From Natronorubrum texcoconense (GTDB taxonomy: Archaea; Halobacteriota; Halobacteria; Halobacteriales; Natrialbaceae): 64,000 nucleotides of DNA. Each line of letters starts with the position of its first letter. The stretch's first letter is position 1. The notes below the pieces were generated by a model, which worked only from the letters and a program-made list of their open reading frames with translations, was not told the DNA's origin and searched no databases. Positions 9,028-17,643 of the stretch are shown here, one piece after another. A program made the position numbers and the translations under genes. Location: assembly GCF_900100335.1 (NCBI RefSeq), contig NZ_FNFE01000001.1, forward strand, positions 868,001 to 932,000, in the 5' to 3' direction.

Positions 9028-10412
9028 GTCGCCGGCTCGATATTCTGGTTGACCCGGAAGAAGTTGTCGGGATCGTACTTCGATTTGACCTCTTGCAACC
9101 GGGCGTAGTTGTCCCCGTAGGTCGCTCGGATCCGCTCCTCGCCTTCGTCCATCATGAAGTTGATGTACGACGCGCCGGCCGAGTGCGGGTGCAACGCCGC
9201 CCAGTAGTCGCGAGCCCACTCGGTGATGCGATCGCGTTCGGCGGGGTCCGGATCGACGCCGACGATCACCATCGACCACGTGGCGTCGCGGTGGCTCCAC
9301 GCCGTCTCGTCCGCACCGACGCGGTGGACGGCCCCGTCGATCGGGTAGAGGTGCATCGTCGACTTAGGGGTCGGCACCTCCCCGAAGCGTCGATGCTCCT
9401 CGATGGCGTCGTCGGTCAACTCCGCCACGAAGTCTCCCTTCCAGTACCACTGGTCACCCGGCGGGTAGAGGTCGTCGAACATGCTCTGGAGCGTCGGATA
9501 CGGCATCGGCCCGACGTGTTCGAACAGGGGTTCAGCTACGTCGCGGGCCGGTTGGATCGCGGCCTCCGCCTCCGCTTCCGGGCCCGTGTAACACCACAGC
9601 AGCCCGCAGACCTTCTCGCCGTGTATCTCCGCCGGGAAGGGATCTCCCGGAACCTCGGCAGTGAGGTAGAACGCGTAGACGTCCTCCGGCGCTTCGGGCA
9701 GCCACTCGCGGTACCAGCGCATCGTCGTCTCGAGTTCCTCGATCGGCCAGAACATCGGGCCGGCGACCACCGTCTCGACCGGCTGTAACTGGAACTCGAA
9801 CGCGGTGACGACGCCGAAGTTACCGCCGCCGCCGCGCAGCGCCCAGAACAGATCGGCGTTCTCGTCCTCGCTGGCGTGGACCAAGCGGCCGTCGGCCAGC
9901 ACTACGTCAGCGCTCACGAGATTGTCGATGGCCAGTCCGTACTTTCGGCTCAGGTAGCCGTGGCCGCCGCCGAGCGTCAGTCCGCCGACGCCGGTCGTCG
10001 AGATGACGCCGCTGACGGTCGCCATCCCGAACGCGTGGGTGGCGTGGTCGACGTCGCCCCAGGTGCAGCCCGGTTCGACGCGGACCGTCTCCGCCTCGGG
10101 GTCGACTCGGATCCCGGTCATCTCGGAGAGATCGATGACCAGTCCGTCGTCGACGAGCGCCAGTCCCGGACCGCTGTGGCCCCCGCTTCGAATCGCCGTC
10201 TCGAGCCCGCGTTCGCGTCCGAACGTTACCGCTGCGATCACGTCCGCGACGTTCGCACACCGGACGATCAGCCCCGGGTGCTTGTCGATCATTCCGTTGT
10301 AAACGGTGCGCGCGTCGTCGAACGCCGGATCGGCGGGTCGAATCAGTTCACCTCGCAGCGTCGCCGACAGTTCCTCGATCGCCGCATCATCGTCTGTTGC
10401 TGTTGTTGCCAT
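9024..10412 (-). CDS. FAD-linked oxidoreductase, berberine-bridge-enzyme family
   Basis: The 462-residue flavoprotein has an FAD_binding_4 domain (residues ~30-200) with RSGGHSGPG, whose histidine is the usual covalent 8-alpha flavin attachment point. GVGGLTLGGGHGYLSRKYGL and ALRGGGGNFGVVTAFEF follow. The C-terminal BBE motif is DPDNFFRVNQNI. The second, cysteinyl flavin attachment seen in berberine bridge enzymes is not visible, so it is probably mono-covalent. The family oxidises alcohols, sugars or aromatic substrates with O2 or another acceptor; the substrate is unknown. A 20-nt palindrome lies just upstream and probably controls it. Confidence 0.9.
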   Translation of the reverse strand: MATTATDDDAAIEELSATLRGELIRPADPAFDDARTVYNGMIDKHPGLIVRCANVADVIAAVTFGRERGLETAIRSGGHSGPGLALVDDGLVIDLSEMTGIRVDPEAETVRVEPGCTWGDVDHATHAFGMATVSGVISTTGVGGLTLGGGHGYLSRKYGLAIDNLVSADVVLADGRLVHASEDENADLFWALRGGGGNFGVVTAFEFQLQPVETVVAGPMFWPIEELETTMRWYREWLPEAPEDVYAFYLTAEVPGDPFPAEIHGEKVCGLLWCYTGPEAEAEAAIQPARDVAEPLFEHVGPMPYPTLQSMFDDLYPPGDQWYWKGDFVAELTDDAIEEHRRFGEVPTPKSTMHLYPIDGAVHRVGADETAWSHRDATWSMVIVGVDPDPAERDRITEWARDYWAALHPHSAGASYINFMMDEGEERIRATYGDNYARLQEVKSKYDPDNFFRVNQNIEPAT

Positions 10413-10454
10413 ACTATCTCCCCCGTCCGACTCGCGACGAACGGGTATCGCCCC

Positions 10455-10474
10455 GGTAATAGCGTGCTATTACC
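10455..10474. promoter_or_regulatory. 20-nt palindromic operator upstream of the FAD oxidoreductase
   Basis: GGTAATAGC-GT-GCTATTACC is a perfect 9-bp inverted repeat with a two-base centre, 43-62 nt upstream of the start at 10412. It overlaps the only AT-rich promoter-like sequence there, as expected for a repressor site. No regulator gene is adjacent. Confidence 0.6.
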
Positions 10475-10616
10475 AAGCACGCATCTAGGGACTACCGAGA
10501 GCGTGATGAACGTAGTGAGTGCCGATCCGGCAGTCACTGGGCTCCGTGCGACCGCTGCGTCGCGGTCACCGGCTGCAGGACCGAAAGCAGGCGTAGGGAA
10601 GGTCTGTACACGACGT

Positions 10617-11351
10617 TCACAGCGAGACGACGAGCATCAGGAGGACGTACCCTATCGCGGCGAGCATCGCCCAGCGGATCCCGGCGTGGTTGACGGCGAA
10701 CCGGAGCGGCGTGTCGTCGACCAGTCGTTCGCGAGCGGTCCGGGGCTCCCGACGAATCGCGACCTGGGGCGACGCGAACACGCTGGGACGAACCGGGGCG
10801 TTCGCTCGTCGCGACGCGAGTTCGTGCGTCGAGAACCGGTGATTGGCGGAGAGCGAGCCTCGAGTACAGTTCGGCTCGCGCTCGAGTACCAGTCCGGCAC
10901 ACGGTTTGCAGAGGATCAGGTGGTCGGTCTCCCGCCCGTCTGCCGGTGTCGGCACGTCGGTCCAGGCGACCAGTTCCGTCGGGTCGTCGCGCTGGGCTCC
11001 GCACCGACTACAGCACTGATCGTCCGGGGTCCGCATCCGGGCGACGGGAGCGGGCGCGGTGCGGTCGGGAAAGAGCGGCGCGTCGTCGCGAACGTCGTCG
11101 AACGCGCCGTTGGACCGGTGGATCACGCCGTGGCACGGACGACAGACCGTGAGTAAGTTCTCGAGGTCGTCCGGTCCGCCGGCCGATCTCGGGACGACGT
11201 GGTGGGCCTGGAGCGTCCGATCGTCGGCCCCGCAGCGCGTACAGGCGTACCCGTCCCGACGCAGCGTTTGTTGGCGAAGTTCCTCCCAGCCCTCGCCGTA
11301 GCCGTGATCGTCGGGTCGGTCGCCGGTCTCCCGTTCGCTCCGATTCCCCAT
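10617..11351 (-). CDS. HNH endonuclease-like protein with second zinc ribbon and C-terminal membrane helix
   Basis: The 244-residue protein starts at ATG 11351; the longer open frame upstream is arginine-rich shadow. Residues ~20-70 are an HNH domain: LRRDGYACTRCG, HHVVPRSAGGPDDLENL and CRPCHGVIH supply the metal-finger cysteines, catalytic His and Asn. A second CxxC pair group (CCSRCG and LCKPC) forms another ribbon at ~110-160. The last 20 residues (AMLAAIGYVLLMLVVSL) are a hydrophobic helix, unusual for HNH nucleases and suggesting membrane anchoring. Neighbouring genes give no functional hint. Confidence 0.8.
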   Translation of the reverse strand: MGNRSERETGDRPDDHGYGEGWEELRQQTLRRDGYACTRCGADDRTLQAHHVVPRSAGGPDDLENLLTVCRPCHGVIHRSNGAFDDVRDDAPLFPDRTAPAPVARMRTPDDQCCSRCGAQRDDPTELVAWTDVPTPADGRETDHLILCKPCAGLVLEREPNCTRGSLSANHRFSTHELASRRANAPVRPSVFASPQVAIRREPRTARERLVDDTPLRFAVNHAGIRWAMLAAIGYVLLMLVVSL

Positions 11352-11518
11352 CGGTTTCGAGACCGTACGACTCGTGGTCTCAAAGGACCATCGGCGGACT
11401 CGAGACGACCCCGGCACGCTGACGATTCCGGTCACGCAGAGAACTCGGCACTCGGACGACCATCGTTCGGACGAAAGCGGTGAACACAGCGGTCCCACCG
11501 AGAGCACTGGGGCGACGA

Positions 11519-11968
11519 TCAGGCCGCGTCGATACTTCCGTCCGGTCGAACCGTCACGACCGGGACGGGTGCCGTTCGCACGACTTTGTCGGTGACGCTG
11601 CCGAGAATCCGTTTTTCCAGACCGGTCCGGCCGGCCGTTCCGATCACGATCATCTCGGCGTCTAGCTCCGCCGCGTACGCTGCGATCTCCTCTGCGGGGA
11701 CGCCGGTTTTGACGACGGTCTCCGTCTCGAGACCGCGTTCTTCGGCCGCCGCCGCGAGATCGTCGGCCCACTCGGCGGCGACGTCGGTGACGTCCTGTTT
11801 GCTCTGGGGCGGCGCGCCGCCGATCGACGAAATCTCCGAGATAGTGACATCGCCGACGGCGAGCGCGTGGACCGTCGCATCGAGCTTTTCGGCGAAATTG
11901 AATCCGATTTCGGCTGCTTTTTCGGCGTACTCGCTCCCATCTGTTGGTATTATAATGTCGTTTGCCAT
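11519..11968 (-). CDS. Universal stress protein, UspA family
   Basis: The 149-residue single Usp domain begins ANDIIIPTDGSEYAEKA and ends with the ATP-binding pattern GTAGRTGLEKRILGSVTDKVV (G-2x-G-9x-G-S/T) and VPVVTVR. Such proteins bind ATP and dimerise in the cytoplasm, with general stress-related roles. It is a stand-alone gene on the minus strand between the HNH gene and phoU, which lies on the other strand. Confidence 0.93.
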   Translation of the reverse strand: MANDIIIPTDGSEYAEKAAEIGFNFAEKLDATVHALAVGDVTISEISSIGGAPPQSKQDVTDVAAEWADDLAAAAEERGLETETVVKTGVPAEEIAAYAAELDAEMIVIGTAGRTGLEKRILGSVTDKVVRTAPVPVVTVRPDGSIDAA

Positions 11969-12174
11969 CGAACGTACTCTATTTCAGGTGTTTAGAGGAC
12001 GTTCGTATAGTGTTTTCCAATCGAGCAACGTTAGCGATGGGGTCGGCTCTTCGGGTGTTGTCCCGTCCGGTCCGCCTCTGACACCCGCCAGCTGACTCCG
12101 TCTGGTTACTGGACGCCGCGATCACCGTCGAAATGAGCGCAAGCTATATCTTCGCCCGGAAAGGTGCGTGAATC

Positions 12175-12846
12175 ATGGCTCGGAAATCGTATCAGGAGCA
12201 GCTCGCGGAACTCCGCGAGGATATCCTCTACATGAGTGAGGTCGTCATGGAGCGACTTCGGATGGGGCTCGACGCGCTGGAGCAGAAAGACGACGAGCTC
12301 GCTTACCAGGTGATCGAGGGCGACGGCGAGATCAACCGAATGTACCTCAATCTCGAGCAGGACTGTATCGATCTGCTGGCCCTGCAGCAACCGGTCGCGA
12401 GCGACCTCCGCTTTATCGCCGCCTCGTTCAAGATCATCACCGACTTAGAGCGAATCGCCGACCTCGCGGTCAACCTCGGCGAGTACACCTTGGACGCCGA
12501 GGAGAACCTCTTCCCCGACGTCGACGTCCAGGAGATGGGCGATCTCACCCTCGAGATGATCGAGGATGCGATGGTCGCCTACGACGTCGAGGACACCGAG
12601 GCCTGCCGGGAGCTGGCCTCTCGCGACGACGATCTCGATCACTTCGCCGAGCGAGCGAGCGAGATCGTCGTCCGAGACCTCATCGAACGCGAACTCGACT
12701 CCCCCTCGGAGGTCGAACTCCTCTTGCAGGACGTCTCCCGGCTACTGTTGACGATTCGTGACCTCGAGCGCGTCGGCGATCACGCGGTCAACATCGCCGC
12801 ACGGACGCTGTACATGGTCGAGAACGACGACGAACTGATCTACTAG
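12175..12846 (+). CDS. phoU: Phosphate signalling protein PhoU
   Basis: This 223-residue protein consists of two PhoU three-helix repeats (residues ~10-110 and ~115-215). Each carries the acidic metal-binding signature: IITDLERIADLAVNL in the first and TIRDLERVGDHAVNIA in the second. PhoU links the Pst transporter to phosphate signalling and prevents excess uptake. A TATA-like GCTATATC sits ~30 nt upstream. It is four genes away from pstB, although in many haloarchaea the two adjoin, so the locus seems to have been interrupted. Confidence 0.95.
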   Translation: MARKSYQEQLAELREDILYMSEVVMERLRMGLDALEQKDDELAYQVIEGDGEINRMYLNLEQDCIDLLALQQPVASDLRFIAASFKIITDLERIADLAVNLGEYTLDAEENLFPDVDVQEMGDLTLEMIEDAMVAYDVEDTEACRELASRDDDLDHFAERASEIVVRDLIERELDSPSEVELLLQDVSRLLLTIRDLERVGDHAVNIAARTLYMVENDDELIY

Positions 12847-12871
12847 CGGCATCTCCGAGTCCCGGCGCGCG

Positions 12872-13246
12872 TCAGCAGCGCTCTCGCGGTGGCGTTCCGG
12901 TCAACAACTGGCCGACGTCGTCGACGTTTCGCGTCTGGACGAGCAGTTCCGCGGCTTCTCGGACCGTAAAATCGGCGTCGAACGCGACTCCGTAGCAGCG
13001 AGTGTAGCACTCGAGCCACCGGTTCATCGCTCGTTCCAGAGCCTCGAGTTCGGCCGGCGAAAACGGGACCAAGCGACCGCCGGTTCGGGCTTCGACGTAG
13101 AGCCAGATCGCCTGCCCCGCGCCCTCGCGGAGATACGTCGAGGCCTTCTCTGGCTCGAGAACGGTCTTGTCGTCGACTGCAACGGCAGCCCGATCGCGTT
13201 CCGCGCGGCGCTCGAGGGCCGCGATCCGCGGGCCGTATCGGCTCAC
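12872..13246 (-). CDS. Conserved small protein of the Fix operon
   Basis: This 124-residue protein has its GTG start at 13246, two bases after the TAG stop of the fixC-type gene, so it is the fourth gene of that operon. It has no recognisable domain. It is helical and Glu/Arg-rich, with YLREGAGQAIWLYVEARTGG, two cysteines near WLECYTRCYGV, and a C-terminal LLTGTPPRERC. The position suggests an accessory or assembly role for the electron-transfer complex. The start is fixed by spacing; the open frame reading through from further upstream is a shadow of fixC. Confidence 0.75.
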   Translation of the reverse strand: MSRYGPRIAALERRAERDRAAVAVDDKTVLEPEKASTYLREGAGQAIWLYVEARTGGRLVPFSPAELEALERAMNRWLECYTRCYGVAFDADFTVREAAELLVQTRNVDDVGQLLTGTPPRERC

Positions 13247-13248
13247 GG

Positions 13249-14940
13249 CTATCCCTCGCGGTACTCGACGCCCTTGCCGCCCCGCGGGTGTTCCCACTCG
13301 GTGTCGGCGACGATCGCACAGGTCCCACACTCGATGCAGGGCTGGGTGTCGAGGCTGACCAGGGTCTCCTCCGTACCGTTCGTCTTCACCGTCTCGGAGC
13401 GGTAACAGCCGCCGCCGAAGTCCTCGGCGCTGACCGGGCAGGCGTGGACGGCCGCCCCGCTGGCCTCGGCGGACTCGTCTCTGAGTTCGATGTGGGGGTT
13501 TCCGACGTCCGTATCGTAGGTGAGGTCGCCGATGCGTTCCTCGAGCGTCGGCGGCTCGATCTCGCTGCCCCAGTGGATGGTCCGCCCGTGTTGCTCGCCG
13601 ATGACCGTCGGGAGCGTGACGTACCCCGTGCTCGTGTCGGGCAACATCGACACCAGAAACGGCGAGTTGTAGGCTCGCTTCAGCAGCCCGTTCGCGATCG
13701 GGTTGCCGACCGCGAGCGAACCGACTCGGGACTCGAGCACTCGATCGACCGCGCTCTCGACCAGGTCGTGCTCGCCGACGCCCCGGCTGAGTTCGTAGCG
13801 TCGGGGCCGGAGCTTGTCCATCGTGCCGGATTTCTCGAGCATCTGTGCGTACCGTCGACCGGCGGCCTCGGATTCTGCATCGTCGCGGGTGACCACGAAG
13901 GCGTCGGCCGCGAGCGCGCCGGCGGTGACGGCGTGGTTCATGCCCTTGATGATCGGACCCTGGGCCTGCATCTGACCGGCGGCGTCGCCGACGAGTACCA
14001 GTCGGTCCTGGTAGGGCTCGGGGTGGGCAACCTTCTTCGAGTCGGGGACGAGTTTCGCCGAGTACTCGCGCTCGTCGTAGTCGTCGCGGAGCCACTGGGC
14101 CAGCAACGGATGGGTGAGCAACGCGTCGAGCAGTTCGTGTGGCTCGGCGTTCTCTTCGACGAGGCTGTCGAGGTGGAAGACGGTCCCGATCGACAGCGAG
14201 TCCTCGTTGGTATACAGGAAGCCGCCGCCGCGAACGTCCTCGAAGAGGTCGCCCGAGAACAGGTGGGCGACGCCCTCGTCGTCGTCGATCCCGAAGCGGT
14301 CGTTGACCACGTCCGGCTCCATGTCGACGACGGCTTTGACGCCCTGGAACCACTCGTCGGGCTCCTCCCAGTCCATCAGCCCGGCGTCGCGGGCGAGTTC
14401 GGAGTTGACGCCGTCCGCGCCGACGATCAGGTCGGCTTTGATGGGATCGAGTTCGTCGCAGGTGACGCCGACGATCTCTCCGTTTTCGCGGAGCAGGCCG
14501 TTCACGCGGACGTCCGTCAACACGCCGCCGCCCGTCTCGCTGGTCTTCTCGTGGACGCGCCGCTCGAGCCAGGAGTCCATCTGCCGGCGGAGCACCGCGT
14601 CACACCAGTCGGTGTCGTGCTCGTGCAGGTCGGTTAGCTCGTAGCTCTTGACCTTGTTCCCCGCGATGTTGTGGATGTGGTAGTCCGTGACCGGCCGTTC
14701 TGCGGCCGCCTCGCGGAAGCCGTCGAAGAGGTCGTCGATCGTGTAGGCGGCCGACTCCTCGGCGTAGATCAGTCCGCCGGAGACGTTCTTCGATCCCGCT
14801 TCAGTGCCGCGCTCTAAGACGAGCGTCTCGACGCCGTGATCCGCCAGTCGCGCGGCGGCCGCGGCCCCGCCGGGGCCACAGCCGACGACGACGGCCTCGT
14901 AGTGTTCGTACTCGCCCGTGTCGTCGCTTTCAGTACTCAT
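13249..14940 (-). CDS. fixC: ETF-quinone oxidoreductase FixC with fused FixX ferredoxin domain
   Basis: This 563-residue flavoprotein accepts electrons from the FixAB electron-transfer flavoprotein and passes them to quinone. The N-terminal FAD Rossmann motif is VVVGCGPGGAAAAARLADHG. A GG-containing second FAD motif lies near GLIVGADGVNSELAR-like residues ~170-185, and LVLVGDAAGQMQAQGPIIKG near ~300 matches FixC. Residues ~465-563 form the FixX-like ferredoxin (HACPVSAEDF and QPCIECGTCAIV), separate in many bacteria but fused here. The ATG shares one base with the fixB stop (TGATG). Confidence 0.92.
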   Translation of the reverse strand: MSTESDDTGEYEHYEAVVVGCGPGGAAAAARLADHGVETLVLERGTEAGSKNVSGGLIYAEESAAYTIDDLFDGFREAAAERPVTDYHIHNIAGNKVKSYELTDLHEHDTDWCDAVLRRQMDSWLERRVHEKTSETGGGVLTDVRVNGLLRENGEIVGVTCDELDPIKADLIVGADGVNSELARDAGLMDWEEPDEWFQGVKAVVDMEPDVVNDRFGIDDDEGVAHLFSGDLFEDVRGGGFLYTNEDSLSIGTVFHLDSLVEENAEPHELLDALLTHPLLAQWLRDDYDEREYSAKLVPDSKKVAHPEPYQDRLVLVGDAAGQMQAQGPIIKGMNHAVTAGALAADAFVVTRDDAESEAAGRRYAQMLEKSGTMDKLRPRRYELSRGVGEHDLVESAVDRVLESRVGSLAVGNPIANGLLKRAYNSPFLVSMLPDTSTGYVTLPTVIGEQHGRTIHWGSEIEPPTLEERIGDLTYDTDVGNPHIELRDESAEASGAAVHACPVSAEDFGGGCYRSETVKTNGTEETLVSLDTQPCIECGTCAIVADTEWEHPRGGKGVEYREG

Positions 14941-16520
14941 CAGTCGTCACCTCCGCTCCCGTCCGCCATCGCCTCGAGTTCGATCTCGCCCGATTCGACC
15001 GCCCGCGTCAGCCGCGGCAACACCTCGAACAGATCGCCCTCGACGAAGTAGTCCGAGAAGTCACGGATTCGGGCGTCGGTATCCGTGTTGATCGAGACGA
15101 TGGTGTCCGACTCGTCCATCCCGACCTTGTGCTGAACCGCGCCGGACACTCCGGCAGCAATGTACAGCTCGGGCGCGACGACCTGTCCCGTCTCGCCGAT
15201 CTGGCGTTCCTCTTTCGAGTACTCCTCGACGTGGCCCTCGAACTGGTAGGACGAGGTGACGATTCCCCGAGTGATGCCGAGTTCGGCGTCCTCGAAGGCG
15301 TCGGCCAGATCGAGTCCGAGCTCCATCCCCTGGGTGGGATCGTCCGCGATGCCGCGCCCGAGACAGACGACGACCTCGTGGCCGGTGAGGTCGATTCCGG
15401 CCTCGAGCTGGTCGTGCTCGGTGATCTCGACGCGGAACCAGTCCGCCTCGAGGTCCATGTCGTGTTCGATCACGAGCCCCTCCCGGTCGGAGTCACGTTC
15501 GATCGGATCGAAGCTGCCGGGGATGATCGACGCCCCCTGCGGGTGGAACTCCCGTCCCGGATTGTCGAGACAGAGGATCGTCGAGTACTCGAAGCCCGAG
15601 AAGTCCGGCCGCTTCATATGTAAGACCTTCTCGAAAGTCTTCTTGACGCCGGGCTCGCCCGTCTTGACCGGGTTCGAGACCTCGTTCTCCTCGATGTAGA
15701 GGTCCGAACAGTCGGAGGCCAGCCCGGAGTCGAGTTCCGCCTGCACCTTCGCCGAGAGGTCGCGACCGTTGTTGGTCGCCGGGAACAGGATGTACCGTGG
15801 CTTGTCGTACTCGCGCCAGTCGGTGCTCTCGACGGTCCCCTCGCCGCGGGCCATGTGGGACGTAATTTCGGTGTAGGGTTTGTGGAGGAATCGCTCGAGC
15901 CGTTCGTCGTCGTGGTACACCGCGACGTCCGCACCGTAGGCGATGCACTCCTCGGCGAGCCCCTCGCAGTCGTCGCCCATGAGGAACGCGACGACGCGTT
16001 CCTCGTCGTTGTAGTCCTCCTCGAATTGGTCCATTAGTTCGCGGGCCTTGCCGAGCATCTCGAGCGAGACGTCGAGCAACTCGCCGCCCTGGGTCTCGCA
16101 GAACACCCACATGTCGGCGTACTCGCCGTCGGCGAGCGCGCGGACGTGTCGCTTGTCGCGCGTTGGGTGTGAGAGGCCGTCGTCTTCCTCGACGTCGGCT
16201 TCGTCCGGTTCGGTCTCCTCGTCCTCGACCGCTTCATCGACCTCCTCGCCCTCGGCTTCTTCGCCGACGTCCTCTTTCGTCCCCTCGTACTCGCCTTCGG
16301 TCTCGGTTCCCTCCTCGACGCCGTCGCTGGCTTCCGACTCGTCGGCGTCGAGTTCGCCGATGTCCTCGAGGCGCTTGTGGACCGCTTCGCGAGCGGTCGC
16401 CCGATCCTGTCCGGTCTGTTCGGCCTCGAGGATCGTCTGCAGTTCGTCCGCGTCGTCGATCGTCTCGAGTTCCTCGGTCAGTTCGTCGACCGTGTGTTCG
16501 TTGGGGTCTACGTCGGTCAT
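14940..16520 (-). CDS. fixB: Electron transfer flavoprotein alpha subunit FixB with acidic N-terminal extension
   Basis: This 526-residue protein is much longer than the usual ~320. Residues ~135-520 are the ETF alpha region, ending in the FAD-binding domain with [29 protein letters not shown] and [12 protein letters not shown]. Residues 1-135 start with a short helical domain ([19 protein letters not shown]) followed by ~70 residues of almost pure acidic linker. The ATG at 16520 lies one base after the fixA stop (TGAGATG). Together with FixA and FixCX it should form an FixABCX complex that oxidises NADH or acyl-CoA-derived electrons into the quinone pool. Confidence 0.92.
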   Translation of the reverse strand: [526 protein letters not shown]

Positions 16521-16521
16521 C

Positions 16522-17391
16522 TCAATCACCCGCTCCTGTCGCGTACGGTTGCATCTCCTCGAGCATCTCGCTCATCTCGTCTTCGTCGCCGGGATCGATC
16601 ATCGTCGCCTCCCGTTCCGAGGGCGCTTTGGGGATCGGATCGACCGACGAGACGATCGTCGGCGAGCCGTCGAGCCCGATGTAGTCGGGATCGAGGTTCA
16701 GATCCTCGTGGTTCCACGTCGTCAGGTGCTCCTCGTGGTCGGCCGCTCGTTCCTCGGTTTCAGCCCTGAGTTGCTTGTGCGTCAGCCGGTGTGAGGCCTT
16801 TCGGTAGGTCGGCTCGAACTCGGGATCGGTGACGACGAAGCAGGGAAGCGGCACCTCCACGGTCTCGATCTCGTCGATATCGCCCTCGACGAGCCGTTTC
16901 GCTCGGAGCACTCGCTCGTCGGGATCGATGTCGAGCGCGAGGACGTGCGTGACGATCGGCCAGTCCATCGCCCACGCGGTCTGGGGGCCGGTCTGGCCCG
17001 TCTCCCCGTCGGCCGATTTGAAGCCGGCGAAGACGATATCGATGTCGCCGACCTCCTCCTGATAGGTCTCGAGACCGGCACAGAGCGTGATCGCCGTCGC
17101 CCACGTGTCCGACGCGGCGAGTTCCCGGTCGGAGAGCAGGTAATTGTCGTCGGTGTAGACCGTCTCCATGGCCTCCTTCAGGACGTCGGCGTAGCCCGGC
17201 GGGCCCATACTCATCCCGCTAACGTGCCCGCCGTGGCGAACCCGCGTTTGTAGCGCGGCCTGGACGGCGAACTTGTCGTTCGGATTCATCACCGTCGGCG
17301 TCTTTCCGCGCTCGAGGTGGCCGTCCTCGTCGAACGAGACGGCCCCTTCTGAAAAGTCCGGGACCCCTTTCGTCAGTACGATCGATCGCAT
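16522..17391 (-). CDS. fixA: Electron transfer flavoprotein beta subunit FixA
   Basis: This 289-residue subunit starts MRSIVLTKGVPDFSE. Visible ETF-beta features are the NPNDKFAVQAAL segment, SMGPPGYADVLKEAME, the DTWATAITL region and DIVFAGFKSADGETGQTGPQTAWAM (the beta-subunit signature). The start at 17391 is the first in-frame ATG with family similarity; the open frame upstream is not conserved-looking. An AT-rich region at ~17,440-17,480 holds the operon promoter. Gene order fixA-fixB-fixCX-small protein is compact, with overlaps or gaps of 0-2 nt. Confidence 0.93.
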   Translation of the reverse strand: MRSIVLTKGVPDFSEGAVSFDEDGHLERGKTPTVMNPNDKFAVQAALQTRVRHGGHVSGMSMGPPGYADVLKEAMETVYTDDNYLLSDRELAASDTWATAITLCAGLETYQEEVGDIDIVFAGFKSADGETGQTGPQTAWAMDWPIVTHVLALDIDPDERVLRAKRLVEGDIDEIETVEVPLPCFVVTDPEFEPTYRKASHRLTHKQLRAETEERAADHEEHLTTWNHEDLNLDPDYIGLDGSPTIVSSVDPIPKAPSEREATMIDPGDEDEMSEMLEEMQPYATGAGD

Positions 17392-17643
17392 CGCACCCTC
17401 CGTTTCGGTTGTGTGATTGTCACTCCCATGCCTGTCAACCCCTATCGTAATTATCGGTATTAAGAATAGGGGTAAAAATCGCCACGAGAAGCCGTCGGTC
17501 CGCTCGCTACTCGTTCGACCGGCGACACTTTCGGCTCGAGGCGGGCAGCGAATCCACGACAAGGGATCTCTCGGCGGACGTGACGAACTGACCGTCGGAT
17601 AGACGATCACGGATGCAACCGACTGTTAGCGATTCGGTCGTGC

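Noticed and set aside
13288-14637. A 449-codon + strand frame opposite the FixC gene
   Set aside because: It lies wholly within fixC and its translation has the repetitive Val/Gly/Asp composition of antisense GC-rich DNA.
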